Part shown: piece after piece, positions 26,701-34,216 of the stretch | Layout: the number at the start of each line of letters is the position of its first letter | Numbering within the stretch: the stretch's first letter is position 1 | Source of the DNA: CADEDH01 sp041394285 | Lineage (GTDB): Bacteria > Actinomycetota > Acidimicrobiia > Acidimicrobiales > SZUA-35 | Assembly (NCBI GenBank): GCA_041394285.1 | Contig: JAWKIL010000015.1 | Span: 1-64,000 of the forward strand | DNA: 64,000 nucleotides | Reading direction: 5' to 3' | Made by a program: the position numbers and the translations under genes | Notes under the pieces: model-generated | Told to the model about the DNA's origin: nothing | What the model saw: only the letters and a program-made list of their open reading frames with translations | The model's database searches: none

Positions 26701-28409
26701 GAGGCGACGTGCTCGTCGATACGGCCGCCACCGACGGGTCCGGGGCCTACAACCTCGTCGGCCCGGCCGGCGCCACCGTCTACGTGGTGGTCGACAGCCG
26801 CGACGTCACCCCGTCGTCGGGCTTCGCCGGAGGGTTCAGCGCCGGCTCGGCCTGGGCCGAGCAGACCTACGGCCCGGCCGGGTCGGCCACCTACAACGGC
26901 ACCACGTGGAGCTATGCCGCCTCGGCCGGCACCCTGTTCGGCGGGGCCCGCCCCGCCTCCAGCGACGGGTTCCCGGCCCTGACGGATTCCGACCACATCG
27001 CCCGTCTGGTCCTCTCCACGTCCGGCGTGTCGGGCCTCGACTGGGGGTTCAGCTTCGTACCCGTGGTGCGCACCTACGACACCGTGCCGGCTTCGGGCTT
27101 CACCTCGGCTGGGTCGTGGTCGACCTATGACCCCGGAGCCAACGGCGTAGGCACCGACCCCGACGGCTTCTACGGCGCCGTGTTCGACGGCCGCTACATC
27201 TACTTCGTCCCCCACAACAACGGCACCAGCTACCACGGCGAGGTGCTCCGCTACGACACCCGCGCCACGTTCGCCAGCACCGCCGCCTGGGCCAGCTACG
27301 ACCCGGGAAGCCACGGGGTGGGCACCGACCCCGACGGCTTCTACGGCGCCGTGTTCGACGGCCGCTACATCTACTTCGTCCCCCACAACAACGGCATCAG
27401 CTACCACGGCGAGGTGCTCCGCTACGACACCCGCGCCACGTTCGCCAGCACCGCCGCCTGGCGAAGCATGACCCGGGAAGCCACGGGGTGGGCACCGACC
27501 CCGACGGCTTCTACGGCGCCGTGTTCGATGGCCGCTACATCTACTTCGTCCCCACAACAACGGCACGGCGGCCGACGGGGAGGTGCTCCGCTACGACACC
27601 ACCGGGTCGTTCACCACCGCCTCCTCGTGGACGACCTACGACGCCGGGGCCAACGGAGTGGGCACCGACCCCGACGGCTACGCCGGAGCGGTGTTCGACG
27701 GACGGTACGTCTACTTCGTGCCGTTCGACAACGGAACCTCCAAGCACGGCGAGGTGCTCCGCTACGACACCACCGGATCGTTCACCACCGCCTCCTCGTG
27801 GACGACCTACGACGCCGGGGCCAACGGGGTGGGCACCGACCCCGACGGATACAACAACGCCGTGTTCGACGGCCGCTACATCTATTTCGTGCCGTTCGAC
27901 AACGGAACCTCCAAGCACGGCGAGGTGCTCCGCTACGACACGACGGCCAGCTTCACGTCCGCCGCATCGTGGGCCACGTTCGACGCCGGGGCCAACGGGG
28001 TGGGCACCGATCCCGACGGGTTCCGGGACGCCGTGTTCGACGGCCGCTACATCTACTTCGTCCAGCTCAACAACGGGACGGCCAACGCCGGAGAGATGGT
28101 GCGCTACGACACCACCGCCGACTTCGTGTCGGCGTCATCATGGGCATCGTTCGACCCGGGGAGCAACGGGGTGGGGACCGACCCCGACGGCTACGACGGC
28201 GTGGTGTTCGACGGCCGCTACATCTACCTGGCCCAGCAGCACAACGGGGCGGCCTATGCCGGGGAGATGCTGCGCTACGACACCACGGCCAGCTTCACCA
28301 CGGCCAGCTCGTGGACGTCGTACGATCCCGGCGCCAACGGAGTGGGCACCGATCCGGACGGGTACCGGGGGATGGTGTACGACGGCCGCTACATCTACTT
28401 CGCTCCTGA
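23760..28409 (+). CDS. Giant beta-helix surface protein, N-terminal part (frame broken near 27470)
   Basis: Reads as a secreted adhesin-like protein up to about nt 27468; beyond that the frame is Arg/Pro/His-rich nonsense to 28409. In order: an N-terminal membrane/signal segment (ALFWFTDWFGPG, again SipW-like); two CSLREA-type modules (CTLRAAIEEANA, CTLLAAVTEANA), each followed by right-handed beta-helix repeats (GSTVRGL, NNVIAGNHIG, GNVISGN); an SdrD/Cna-B-like domain with EDVDGDGLISDDG (a calcium-type loop); then the first of eight 57-residue repeats. Compared with its neighbours, repeat 3 lacks one base near 27465-27472, and a C-run (GTCCCCAC against GTCCCCCAC, about 27550) lacks another. 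Both are -1 shifts, and together they place the rest in the frame of 27583-30522. Originally one gene of about 2,250 codons. Confidence 0.85.
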   Translation: MGVSRRIRRIGAIGVTAAFVALFWFTDWFGPGVGTNLTFTVNSTADAGDNNPGNGVCSTGGTISGGAAQCTLRAAIEEANAVAGLDTINFSIPTTDANHASGVWTIAPASGNPLPEIYSPVTIDGTTQSGVSVNTAQSPSNMTGNLAVQISGVNDTTTADWDGLVLNTGSDGSTVRGLSIYAFDNSASEGILIWNSSNNVIAGNHIGVRATGTVGNDGNNAGVGIAGGSSNNRIGGAAAADRNMCSVNSASGNEWACIWAFGTTTRNNTVEGNELGLMKNGTATGAGWAGIDAWEGTTMTVGGTSTGAGNRITGFSKGITLNDVTPAPHIAIVGNRIWGNSFLAIDFKDDNVTSNDVNDADSGPNDLLNFPVISSVKAASTTVTISYSLDVPAGSYYIEAFTNPSGADPSGYGEAQVTAGSSTITKTGSGSQSFTMTYTGAVGDIVSMTATQLSSGTPYQTSELSQTATAVNRLATVNSTAIIDDSNAGDGVCSTGGTNSAGATACTLLAAVTEANASAAIDTIWFNIPTSDPGYSAGVWTIAPPGGTAPAVSTTMTIDATTQPGWSSTPVVSYNAAGLSSGPAVSITASGVVVKGLNVRGSPGVGISVAGSGSTVAYCFVGTNAAGTAASPNAAQGVTVSAANVTLDHNLISGNGFDGVIISSSGTVVTDNVIGTTVTGNAALPNGQEGIELSNATNTVIGTVGHGNVISGNLYAGINGWSGTNTGVKVQANKIGVGADGATAVANGTANAEGGITLRGTNTGWLIGGSGAGEGNTIADNSGDGVMLITVNGSSNDIAVIGNSIHSNTGLAIDLGDDGVTANDTGDGDSGLNDLLNYPVIGEVGLSGGNLTVTYRLDAPAGTYRVEFFTNSAADPTGYGEAQTLAGSASVTHTGGTATYTASFAGAANATITASVTENPSANTWGATSELSLAVTAGVTVSGTVYEDVDGDGLISDDGAARSAVDVWLFAEKDGNSKPSGGDVLVDTAATDGSGAYNLVGPAGATVYVVVDSRDVTPSSGFAGGFSAGSAWAEQTYGPAGSATYNGTTWSYAASAGTLFGGARPASSDGFPALTDSDHIARLVLSTSGVSGLDWGFSFVPVVRTYDTVPASGFTSAGSWSTYDPGANGVGTDPDGFYGAVFDGRYIYFVPHNNGTSYHGEVLRYDTRATFASTAAWASYDPGSHGVGTDPDGFYGAVFDGRYIYFVPHNNGISYHGEVLRYDTRATFASTAAWRSMTREATGWAPTPTASTAPCSMAATSTSSPQQRHGGRRGGAPLRHHRVVHHRLLVDDLRRRGQRSGHRPRRLRRSGVRRTVRLLRAVRQRNLQARRGAPLRHHRIVHHRLLVDDLRRRGQRGGHRPRRIQQRRVRRPLHLFRAVRQRNLQARRGAPLRHDGQLHVRRIVGHVRRRGQRGGHRSRRVPGRRVRRPLHLLRPAQQRDGQRRRDGALRHHRRLRVGVIMGIVRPGEQRGGDRPRRLRRRGVRRPLHLPGPAAQRGGLCRGDAALRHHGQLHHGQLVDVVRSRRQRSGHRSGRVPGDGVRRPLHLLRS

Positions 28410-28457
28410 GTACAACGGCACGGCGATGCACGGTGAGGTATTGCGCTACGACACGGG
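27089..28457 (+). repeat. Eight tandem 171-bp repeats in the surface gene
   Basis: Each unit encodes 57 residues with the core GVGTDPDG, FDGRYIYF and GEVLRYDT. The Tyr/Asp/Gly pattern suggests beta-propeller blades or a beta-solenoid. Units 1-3 are nearly identical in DNA (recent duplication or collapsed assembly), while units 4-8 are more diverged. Both frameshifts of the gene lie in unit 3. Confidence 0.92.
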
Positions 28458-30522
28458 CCACACCGGCCAGGGCACGCTGCGGCGGTTCATCGCCAACGCC
28501 GCGGCCACCGCCGGGACCCAGAGCACGAACTTCGAGATCCCGCCGTCCGACCCCGGCTACGCCAGCGGGATGTGGACCATCACCCCGGCCGCCGCATTCG
28601 ACCTCAACAGCACGGCCTCGCTCGACGCCACCACCCAGACCGGCTGGAACGGCAGCCCGCTGGTGGCGATCAACGGCGCCGGCTACCCCAATCCGCTCAC
28701 GGTCAGCGGCACCGACGCAACCGTGTCGGGGCTCCAGGTCACCAGCGCGTCCCAGAACGGCATCAAGATCACCGGCACCCGGGTCACGGTCACCTCCTGC
28801 CGGCTCGCCTCCAACGGCGGGGCCGGGGTGTCGATCGCAGCCGGGGCCGGGAACGCCTCGAAGGTGGCGAACAGCACGATCACGGCCAACACCGGCGACG
28901 GGGTGGAGGTGGCGGCGGGGACCGACCACACGATCGTCGGCAACGTCATCACCGCCAACGGCGGCAATGCCATCGACCTGGGGGCCAACGGCACGACGGC
29001 CAACGACAGCGGCGACGGCGACAGCGGGGCCAACGACCTGCTGAACACGCCGGTGCTCACGGCGGCCACCGAGGCGCTGGGGCAGGTGGACCTGACCTTC
29101 AACGTCGACGTGCCGGCCGGAAGCTACCGGATCGAGATCTACACCGACCCGTCGAACACGAAAGGCCTGAGCGAGCTCGTGGGCTCGTCGCGCATCACCA
29201 CCATCGCCGGCACCCAGACCTTCACCGTCTCGTTCGCCGGGCTGGTGGGGGAGCGACTGGTGGCCACCCTCACCGAGGACGACGGCACCACCACCGGCTC
29301 CACCTCCGAGGTGAGCGCCACGTCGGTGGTGGTGGCCAGCGGCGGCGCCACTGTGGCCGACGCCAGCGTGCGCCGGAGCGACCTACGGGCCACCGGCGGC
29401 CTCGCCCTCCCCGGCACCACGGCCGGCAAGGCGGGCCGGGGGATCGACCTCGGCGGCGGTACCCAGCGCCTGGTGGGCCCGGCCACCGACCTGTCGGGCA
29501 CGGCGCTCACGCTCAGCGGCTGGGTGAAGCTCGACACCTACGGCACCGACCCCCGGGTGGTGGCCAAGGCCGCCAGCTCGGGCAGTCCGGTGTACGAGCT
29601 CCTCGTCGACGGCACCACCCACGAAGCGGTGGCCCGGATCGGTACCAGCGCCGGCACGGCCGAGGTCCGGGGCGGATCGCTGGCCACGGGCACCTGGTAC
29701 CACCTGGCCGCCACCTGGGACGGGGCGACCGCCCGTCTCTACCTCGACGGATCCCAGGTGGCCACGGCGGCCGCCTCCGGCACGCTCGACACCGACCTCA
29801 CCGTGCCGCTGGCCGTCGGCAACCGGGCCGCCGGCGACCGGGGCCTGGACGGCATCGTCGACCACATCCAGGTGGCCCACTCCGCCCGTTCCGCCGCCTG
29901 GCTGGCCACGGCCCAGGCCAACATGTCCAGCCCCGGCGCCTTCGTGGTGATGGGCGGGCCCCAGACCGAAGCGCCAGCCGCCTGGACCACCACCTCGGCC
30001 GCCGCCCACGGCGGCGCCAACGCCCTGGCCGCCCCGAATGTGGGCGCCAGCACCGCCGGACCCTGGATCACGGCCACCGGGTTGGACCTCCCGGGAGTGG
30101 AGATCGAGAGCTGGTGGCGGCTGTCGAACCCGTCGTCGGTCACGGTGGCCGCCGGCACCCGAACCGGTCTGGCGGCGGCGAACGAGTACGAGGTGGGGCT
30201 CACCTCGTCGGGCTTCGACCTGGCAGCCCTGGTGGGAGGTACCCGGACGGTGGGGGCCGCCCCAAGCGGCACCGGCCCGACCGCCGACACCTGGACCCGG
30301 GTGGTGCTCAGCACCGACGAGACAGGCGTCACCCGGGTATCGGTGGGAGGCACCCCGGTGCGGGGCCCGGTGACGCTCAGCGGGGGTCCGAGCTCGGGCT
30401 CGGTCGGGTTCCGGGTGGGATCGATGCCGGCCCCCTTCACCTGGTACATCGACGATGTCCAGGCCCGGAAGCTGGTCAGCGACGAGCCCGACACCAGCCT
30501 CGCCCCGATCGACCGGAACTGA
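27583..30522 (+). CDS. Giant surface protein, C-terminal part (continuation after two frameshifts)
   Basis: Continues repeats 4-8, a third beta-helix section introduced by GTLRRFIANAAATAG, a repeat of the VPAGSYRIEIYTDPS strand module seen twice upstream, a LamG/concanavalin-like domain (about nt 29440-29930: LSGWVKLDTYG, WYHLAATWDG, LYLDGSQVA) and a final jelly-roll-like domain ending EPDTSLAPIDRN. There is no LPxTG or other sorting signal, so attachment would be through the N-terminus or non-covalent. Translation from an internal GTG at 27583 has no clear ribosome site, so this piece is unlikely to be a separate gene in nature. It reads best as the end of the gene that begins at 23760. Confidence 0.8.
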   Translation: MLRYDTTGSFTTASSWTTYDAGANGVGTDPDGYAGAVFDGRYVYFVPFDNGTSKHGEVLRYDTTGSFTTASSWTTYDAGANGVGTDPDGYNNAVFDGRYIYFVPFDNGTSKHGEVLRYDTTASFTSAASWATFDAGANGVGTDPDGFRDAVFDGRYIYFVQLNNGTANAGEMVRYDTTADFVSASSWASFDPGSNGVGTDPDGYDGVVFDGRYIYLAQQHNGAAYAGEMLRYDTTASFTTASSWTSYDPGANGVGTDPDGYRGMVYDGRYIYFAPEYNGTAMHGEVLRYDTGHTGQGTLRRFIANAAATAGTQSTNFEIPPSDPGYASGMWTITPAAAFDLNSTASLDATTQTGWNGSPLVAINGAGYPNPLTVSGTDATVSGLQVTSASQNGIKITGTRVTVTSCRLASNGGAGVSIAAGAGNASKVANSTITANTGDGVEVAAGTDHTIVGNVITANGGNAIDLGANGTTANDSGDGDSGANDLLNTPVLTAATEALGQVDLTFNVDVPAGSYRIEIYTDPSNTKGLSELVGSSRITTIAGTQTFTVSFAGLVGERLVATLTEDDGTTTGSTSEVSATSVVVASGGATVADASVRRSDLRATGGLALPGTTAGKAGRGIDLGGGTQRLVGPATDLSGTALTLSGWVKLDTYGTDPRVVAKAASSGSPVYELLVDGTTHEAVARIGTSAGTAEVRGGSLATGTWYHLAATWDGATARLYLDGSQVATAAASGTLDTDLTVPLAVGNRAAGDRGLDGIVDHIQVAHSARSAAWLATAQANMSSPGAFVVMGGPQTEAPAAWTTTSAAAHGGANALAAPNVGASTAGPWITATGLDLPGVEIESWWRLSNPSSVTVAAGTRTGLAAANEYEVGLTSSGFDLAALVGGTRTVGAAPSGTGPTADTWTRVVLSTDETGVTRVSVGGTPVRGPVTLSGGPSSGSVGFRVGSMPAPFTWYIDDVQARKLVSDEPDTSLAPIDRN

Positions 30523-30607
30523 CATCGGGGCGGCCCGGACCGCCAACATTCCAGTACCGGGAAGGTTTCCTCCCGAGGGTGACCCCTCCGCCCCCACTCC
30601 GGCGGGG

Positions 30608-30613
30608 TACGGT
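30608..30613 (+). promoter_or_regulatory. -10 box TACGGT, leaderless start
   Basis: TACGGT lies 6 bases before the GTG at 30620 and sets the start of the small membrane protein. The 97 bases after the surface gene otherwise show nothing recognisable. Confidence 0.5.
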
Positions 30614-30619
30614 CATGAC

Positions 30620-31075
30620 GTGTCGCGAGGAGTCGGAATCCCGGGGCGGAGTTGCGCCGTGCTGGCAGCAGCGTCGCTGGTGGCTGTGGCCTGCGCCGTC
30701 GTCGCCCGACCCCATGTCGACGTGGCCGTGCGCCTGAGTGAGCACCGCCACGTTCCGGCCACCACGGTCTTGGCCGGGCTCGGGCTGATGGCCCTGGGGC
30801 TGGCCGGCGTGGGCCTGCGGTTCCGCCGTCTGGCGCTGGTCGGGCTGGCCGTGGTGTCGATGGCCCTCGCCGCCGCCTGGCTCGGTCTCACCCCCCACCG
30901 GTTCTCGGGCCCGGTGGTGGCCAACCTGTCCATGCGACACGGGCTGCACGTCACCGACGCTCTGGCGGTGGCCCCCACCGTCTTCGCCCTGTCGGCTCTG
31001 GCCCAGGCCGTCCGCTCGGGTCGGCCGACCCTGGCCACCGCCGCACCCCGCCGGGAGCAGCCGATCAGGCGCTGA
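30620..31075 (+). CDS. Hypothetical four-TM membrane protein
   Basis: I do not recognise this 151-residue integral membrane protein. Four hydrophobic segments are visible: SCAVLAAASLVAVACAVV, TTVLAGLGLMALGLAGVGL, LALVGLAVVSMALAAAWLG and VTDALAVAPTVFALSALA. RPHVDVAVRLSEHRH lies between TM1 and TM2, and TM3-TM4 are joined by a His-containing loop (TPHRFSG, SMRHGLHV). The start is fixed by the leaderless promoter; a longer in-frame reading back to 30455 overlaps the surface gene and is not protein-like. Its last 11 bases overlap the end of the convergent LLM gene. Confidence 0.65.
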   Translation: MSRGVGIPGRSCAVLAAASLVAVACAVVARPHVDVAVRLSEHRHVPATTVLAGLGLMALGLAGVGLRFRRLALVGLAVVSMALAAAWLGLTPHRFSGPVVANLSMRHGLHVTDALAVAPTVFALSALAQAVRSGRPTLATAAPRREQPIRR

Positions 31076-31994
31076 GCAGGGCGGCCACCTCGCTCATGGT
31101 GTCGATCTCGGCCTCCCGGCTGGGCCCGACCGGCGTGAGGTTCAACATGGTGGCCCCGGCCTCCACATACGGGCGGAGGAAGGCGGCGATGTCGGCCGCC
31201 GTGCCGCACGGGGTGTACCGCTCGAAGGGGGCGAACGGCATCTTGTAGAAGCCTTCCAGCCCCTCGGCCACGTGACGCCGGCCCTCGTCGACGTCGCGCC
31301 CCACGCCCACCCACAGCTGCAGCCCGTGGATCCACGGGTCGCCGCGATCGGGGGCCAGCTCCGCCACCCGGGCCACCCCGGCGGCGAACCGGTCGGCCGA
31401 GGTCCAGGCTCCGAGCCAGCCGTCGCCATGACGGGCCGTCCGCACCAGGGCGGCGTCGGCCCGGCCGCCGACCACAACCGGCACCGTCTCCCGCATCCCG
31501 CTCCGGACCCTCACCCGGTCGAGCTGGAACAGGTCGTCGTCCCAGCTCACAGCCTCGCCGGCCAGCAGGGGGCGGACGATGGCCAGGGCGGCGTCGGTGC
31601 GTCGCCCCCGCGTGGCGGGGTCGACGCCGCAGGCCAGGAACTCCGAGCGGTCCTCGCCGCCCACCCCCACACCCACCGTGAGCCGCCCCGGCACGGCCTC
31701 GGCCAGGGTGGCGATCTGGCGGGCGGCCACCACGGGGTGGCGCAGCGCCAGGAGGAACACCCCCAGCACCAGATCGAGCCGGGGCTCGATGCCCGACAGC
31801 ACCGCCAGGTGGATCAACCCGTCGGACCCGTTGCCGCCCTTGAAGCTGACGTGGTCGGCCACGAACAGGTGGTCGATGCCGCCGTCGGCGATCCGGGCCA
31901 GCAGGGCCCGTTGGCGCTCCGGCGGCTCCCGCCACAGGTCCCAGGGCGGTGACACGCCGACGCGCAACGTCGGTTGGGAGTCGGAGGCCGACAA
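31065..31994 (-). CDS. LLM-class (F420- or flavin-dependent) oxidoreductase
   Basis: A luciferase-like TIM-barrel oxidoreductase of about 309 residues. HLFVADHVSF, a family hallmark near strand beta-2, is followed by GNGSDG. VGVGVGGEDRSEFLACGVDPATRGRRTDAAL matches the F420-dependent subgroup, split here by my reading. VPVVVGGRADAALVRTARHGDGWL is the conserved C-terminal stretch. The substrate is unknown. The start is uncertain: a TTG at 31994, 15 bases after the preceding acyl-CoA dehydrogenase stop, gives a normal N-terminus; no good ATG/GTG is available. It is the last gene of a minus-strand operon with LigU/LigI-like enzymes. Confidence 0.82.
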   Translation of the reverse strand: MSASDSQPTLRVGVSPPWDLWREPPERQRALLARIADGGIDHLFVADHVSFKGGNGSDGLIHLAVLSGIEPRLDLVLGVFLLALRHPVVAARQIATLAEAVPGRLTVGVGVGGEDRSEFLACGVDPATRGRRTDAALAIVRPLLAGEAVSWDDDLFQLDRVRVRSGMRETVPVVVGGRADAALVRTARHGDGWLGAWTSADRFAAGVARVAELAPDRGDPWIHGLQLWVGVGRDVDEGRRHVAEGLEGFYKMPFAPFERYTPCGTAADIAAFLRPYVEAGATMLNLTPVGPSREAEIDTMSEVAALLSA

Positions 31995-32008
31995 CGGTCC
32001 AGCCCCGC

Positions 32009-33172
32009 TCAGTAGCTGCGGGGCAGGCCCAGGACGTTCTGGGCGATGAAGTTGCAGGTCATCTCCTGGCTCACCGGGGCGATCCGCTGGAGCCGGGCCT
32101 CCCGCCAGTACCGCTCCACGTGGTATTCCGAGGCGTAGCCCAGGCCCCCGTGGGTCTGGAGGGCCTGATCGGCGGCGAAGTAGCTCGCCTCGGCGGCGAG
32201 GTACTTGGCCGTGTTGGCCTGCTCGCCGCACTCCAGGCCGTTGTCGTAGCGCCAGGCGGCCAGGGCCGCCATCTGCATGGCCGCCTTGAGTTGCATGTGG
32301 GCCTGGGCCAGCGGGTGGGCGATGGCCTGGTTGGCCCCGATCAGGCGGCCGAACACCGAGCGCTCGTTGGCGTAGTTGACGGCCCGGCGGATGGCGGCCT
32401 CGCCGATACCGCAGGCGACGTTGGCCAGCAGGATCCGCTCCGGGTTCAGCCCGTGGAGGATGTGGTGGAAGCCCTTGCCCCGCTCACCCACCATCCGCCA
32501 ACCCTCGACCGGCATCTCGTCGTAGAACACCTCGCAGGAGGCCACGGCGTTGCGGCCCACCTTGGGGATGGGCCGGATGTCGCAGTAGTCGCGGTTGAGG
32601 TCGGCCAGGAACAGGGTCAGGCCGCCGAAGCCCTGGCCCGGCTCGCCGTCGGTGCGCACCAGCAGCAGCACCACCTCGGACTCGAGGGCCTTGGACGTCC
32701 AGATCTTGCGGCCCGACACGATCCAGCCGCCCATGCCGTCCTCCACCGCCCGGGTGGTGATCCGGCTGGTGTCGGTGCCGGCGTCGGGCTCGGTGACGCC
32801 GAAGGCCACGTGGAGGTCACCGGCCGCGGCCCGGGGCAGGAACGTGTCCTTCAGCTGGTCGTTGCCGAACTTCACCACCGGGTTCAGGCCGAACATCGTG
32901 AGGTGCAGGGCGGTGCAGCCGTTCATGCCGGCTCCCGAGGCGGCGATCCGGTTGAGCACGATGGCGCCCTCGGTGATGCCCTGGCCGCCGCCCCCGTACT
33001 GCTCGGGGATCACGATGCCGAGCCAGCCCCCGTCGGCCATCGACTTGTAGAACTCCCACGGGAACTCGTGCTTGTCGTCCTTCTCCATCCAGTAGGTGTC
33101 GTCGTACTGGGCGCAGACGCGGTCGACGGCGTCGGCGATCGCCTCGTGGTCGGGGTTGGGGGTGAAGTCCAT
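32009..33172 (-). CDS. Acyl-CoA dehydrogenase
   Basis: An FAD enzyme that desaturates an acyl-CoA thioester, 387 residues. FAD and substrate motifs FGVTEPDAGTDTS and GRKIWTSKA are present. The catalytic Glu at the usual C-terminal place (YEGTSQ in medium-chain enzymes) is missing: the segment reads RIAPVSQEM. LNPERILLAN supplies a Glu at the isovaleryl/long-chain position, so the base is probably there. A ribosome site (CCGGAG, 8-base spacing) supports the start. It lies between the LigI-like hydrolase and the LLM oxidoreductase in one operon. The substrate is not predictable. Confidence 0.9.
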   Translation of the reverse strand: MDFTPNPDHEAIADAVDRVCAQYDDTYWMEKDDKHEFPWEFYKSMADGGWLGIVIPEQYGGGGQGITEGAIVLNRIAASGAGMNGCTALHLTMFGLNPVVKFGNDQLKDTFLPRAAAGDLHVAFGVTEPDAGTDTSRITTRAVEDGMGGWIVSGRKIWTSKALESEVVLLLVRTDGEPGQGFGGLTLFLADLNRDYCDIRPIPKVGRNAVASCEVFYDEMPVEGWRMVGERGKGFHHILHGLNPERILLANVACGIGEAAIRRAVNYANERSVFGRLIGANQAIAHPLAQAHMQLKAAMQMAALAAWRYDNGLECGEQANTAKYLAAEASYFAADQALQTHGGLGYASEYHVERYWREARLQRIAPVSQEMTCNFIAQNVLGLPRSY

Positions 33173-33276
33173 GGCAGCGCTCCGGTGGTGCTGGTGCTCG
33201 TGTCGGTGGAATGAGTCGGTGAACGGACAGTAGGGGAACGGCGGGGGCGAGGCCGAGTTGTAGCGAAGCGAAACCC

Positions 33277-33297
33277 GAGGTCCCGAAGGGACACCTC
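33277..33297 (-). terminator. Weak hairpin at the end of the LigI-like gene
   Basis: GAGGTCCC-GAA-GGGACACCTC forms an 8-bp stem with a 2-base bulge that overlaps the stop codon. It may attenuate transcription into the acyl-CoA dehydrogenase gene 124 bases downstream. Confidence 0.3.
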
Positions 33298-34216
33298 AGT
33301 CGAACTGGTAGAGGCGCTCGGGGTTGGCCACCAGGATCCGGTTGCGGACGGCCTCGTCGGGGGCGAAGGCGGCCAACAGGTCCACCAGGTCGCCGTCGTC
33401 GGGCATGTGGCGCACGTTGGGGTGGGGCCAGTCGGTGCCCCACAGCACCCGGTCCGGGGCGGCGGCGATCAGGGCCCGGGCGTAGGGGACCACGTCGTCG
33501 TAGGGAGGTCGTCCGCCCCCGGCGGTGAGGCGCTCTGCCCCCGAGATCTTCACCCAGCACCGCTCGTCGCCCGCCATCAGGCCCAGCAGCTTCTGGAAGG
33601 GCTCCTGGTCCAGGCCGGCGGAGGCGTCGACCCGGGCCATGTGGTCGATCACGTAGGGGCAGGGCATGGCGTCGAGCAGGTCGGCGTAGCCGGGGAGGTC
33701 CTTGGCGTCGAAGTGGAGCACGATGTGCCAACCCAGCGGGGCCACCCGGTGCACGATCCGCCAGAACTGGCCCAGCTCGGGGGCGCCACCCAGGTGGGCC
33801 ACGAAGTTGAAGCGGGTGCCCCGGACGCCGGCGTCGTGCAGGGCCCGGATGTCGGCGTCGGTGAAGCCCTCGTCGATCATGGCCACCCCGGCGAACCGGC
33901 CGCCGGAACGCTCCATGGCGTCGACCATGGCCCGGTTGTCGGTGCCGTGGCAGCTGGCCTGCACCAGGACCGCCCGGCTCAGGCCCAGGGTCTCCTGGAG
34001 CGCGAAGAAGTCCTCCACCCCGGAGTCGGGCGGGGTGTAGGAGCGGTCGGGGTCGAAGGGGAACGTGTGGGCCGGTCCGAACACGTGGCAGTGGGCGTCG
34101 CAGGCGTTCGGGGGCGGGGTGAAGGTGGTGGGCCGGTGGGAGTCGCGCCGGGGGGCGTCGATCATCCTGGGGCCCGAAGGTGTTCCGGCCCCGGAAGGGG
34201 CGGCGTTGTCGTTCAC
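33296..34216 (-). CDS. Amidohydrolase of the 2-pyrone-4,6-dicarboxylate hydrolase (LigI) group
   Basis: Likely hydrolyses a lactone such as 2-pyrone-4,6-dicarboxylate to 4-oxalomesaconate in protocatechuate 4,5-cleavage. The 306-residue amidohydrolase-2 protein has DAHCHVFGP (HxH), AVLVQASCHGTDN, GVRGTRFNF, VIDHMARVD and WGTDWPHPN. These blocks closely follow LigI, including the substrate-carboxylate His/Arg blocks. 4-Sulfomuconolactone hydrolase is a near relative and cannot be excluded. The GTG at 34216 overlaps the stop of the LigU-like gene (GTGA). This coupling to a 4-oxalomesaconate tautomerase strongly supports the pathway assignment. Confidence 0.85.
   Translation of the reverse strand: MNDNAAPSGAGTPSGPRMIDAPRRDSHRPTTFTPPPNACDAHCHVFGPAHTFPFDPDRSYTPPDSGVEDFFALQETLGLSRAVLVQASCHGTDNRAMVDAMERSGGRFAGVAMIDEGFTDADIRALHDAGVRGTRFNFVAHLGGAPELGQFWRIVHRVAPLGWHIVLHFDAKDLPGYADLLDAMPCPYVIDHMARVDASAGLDQEPFQKLLGLMAGDERCWVKISGAERLTAGGGRPPYDDVVPYARALIAAAPDRVLWGTDWPHPNVRHMPDDGDLVDLLAAFAPDEAVRNRILVANPERLYQFD

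Noticed and set aside
26531..27130. Arg-rich frame inside the giant surface gene
   Set aside because: Out-of-frame reading of the CnaB-like region.
27583..30522. Treating the C-terminal surface fragment as an independent gene
   Set aside because: No ribosome site or signal peptide, and it begins in mid-repeat; kept as continuation of the gene starting at 23760.
31995..32231. Upstream extension of the LLM gene
   Set aside because: Overlaps the acyl-CoA dehydrogenase coding end and reads as low-complexity Arg/Gly sequence, so the short start was kept.
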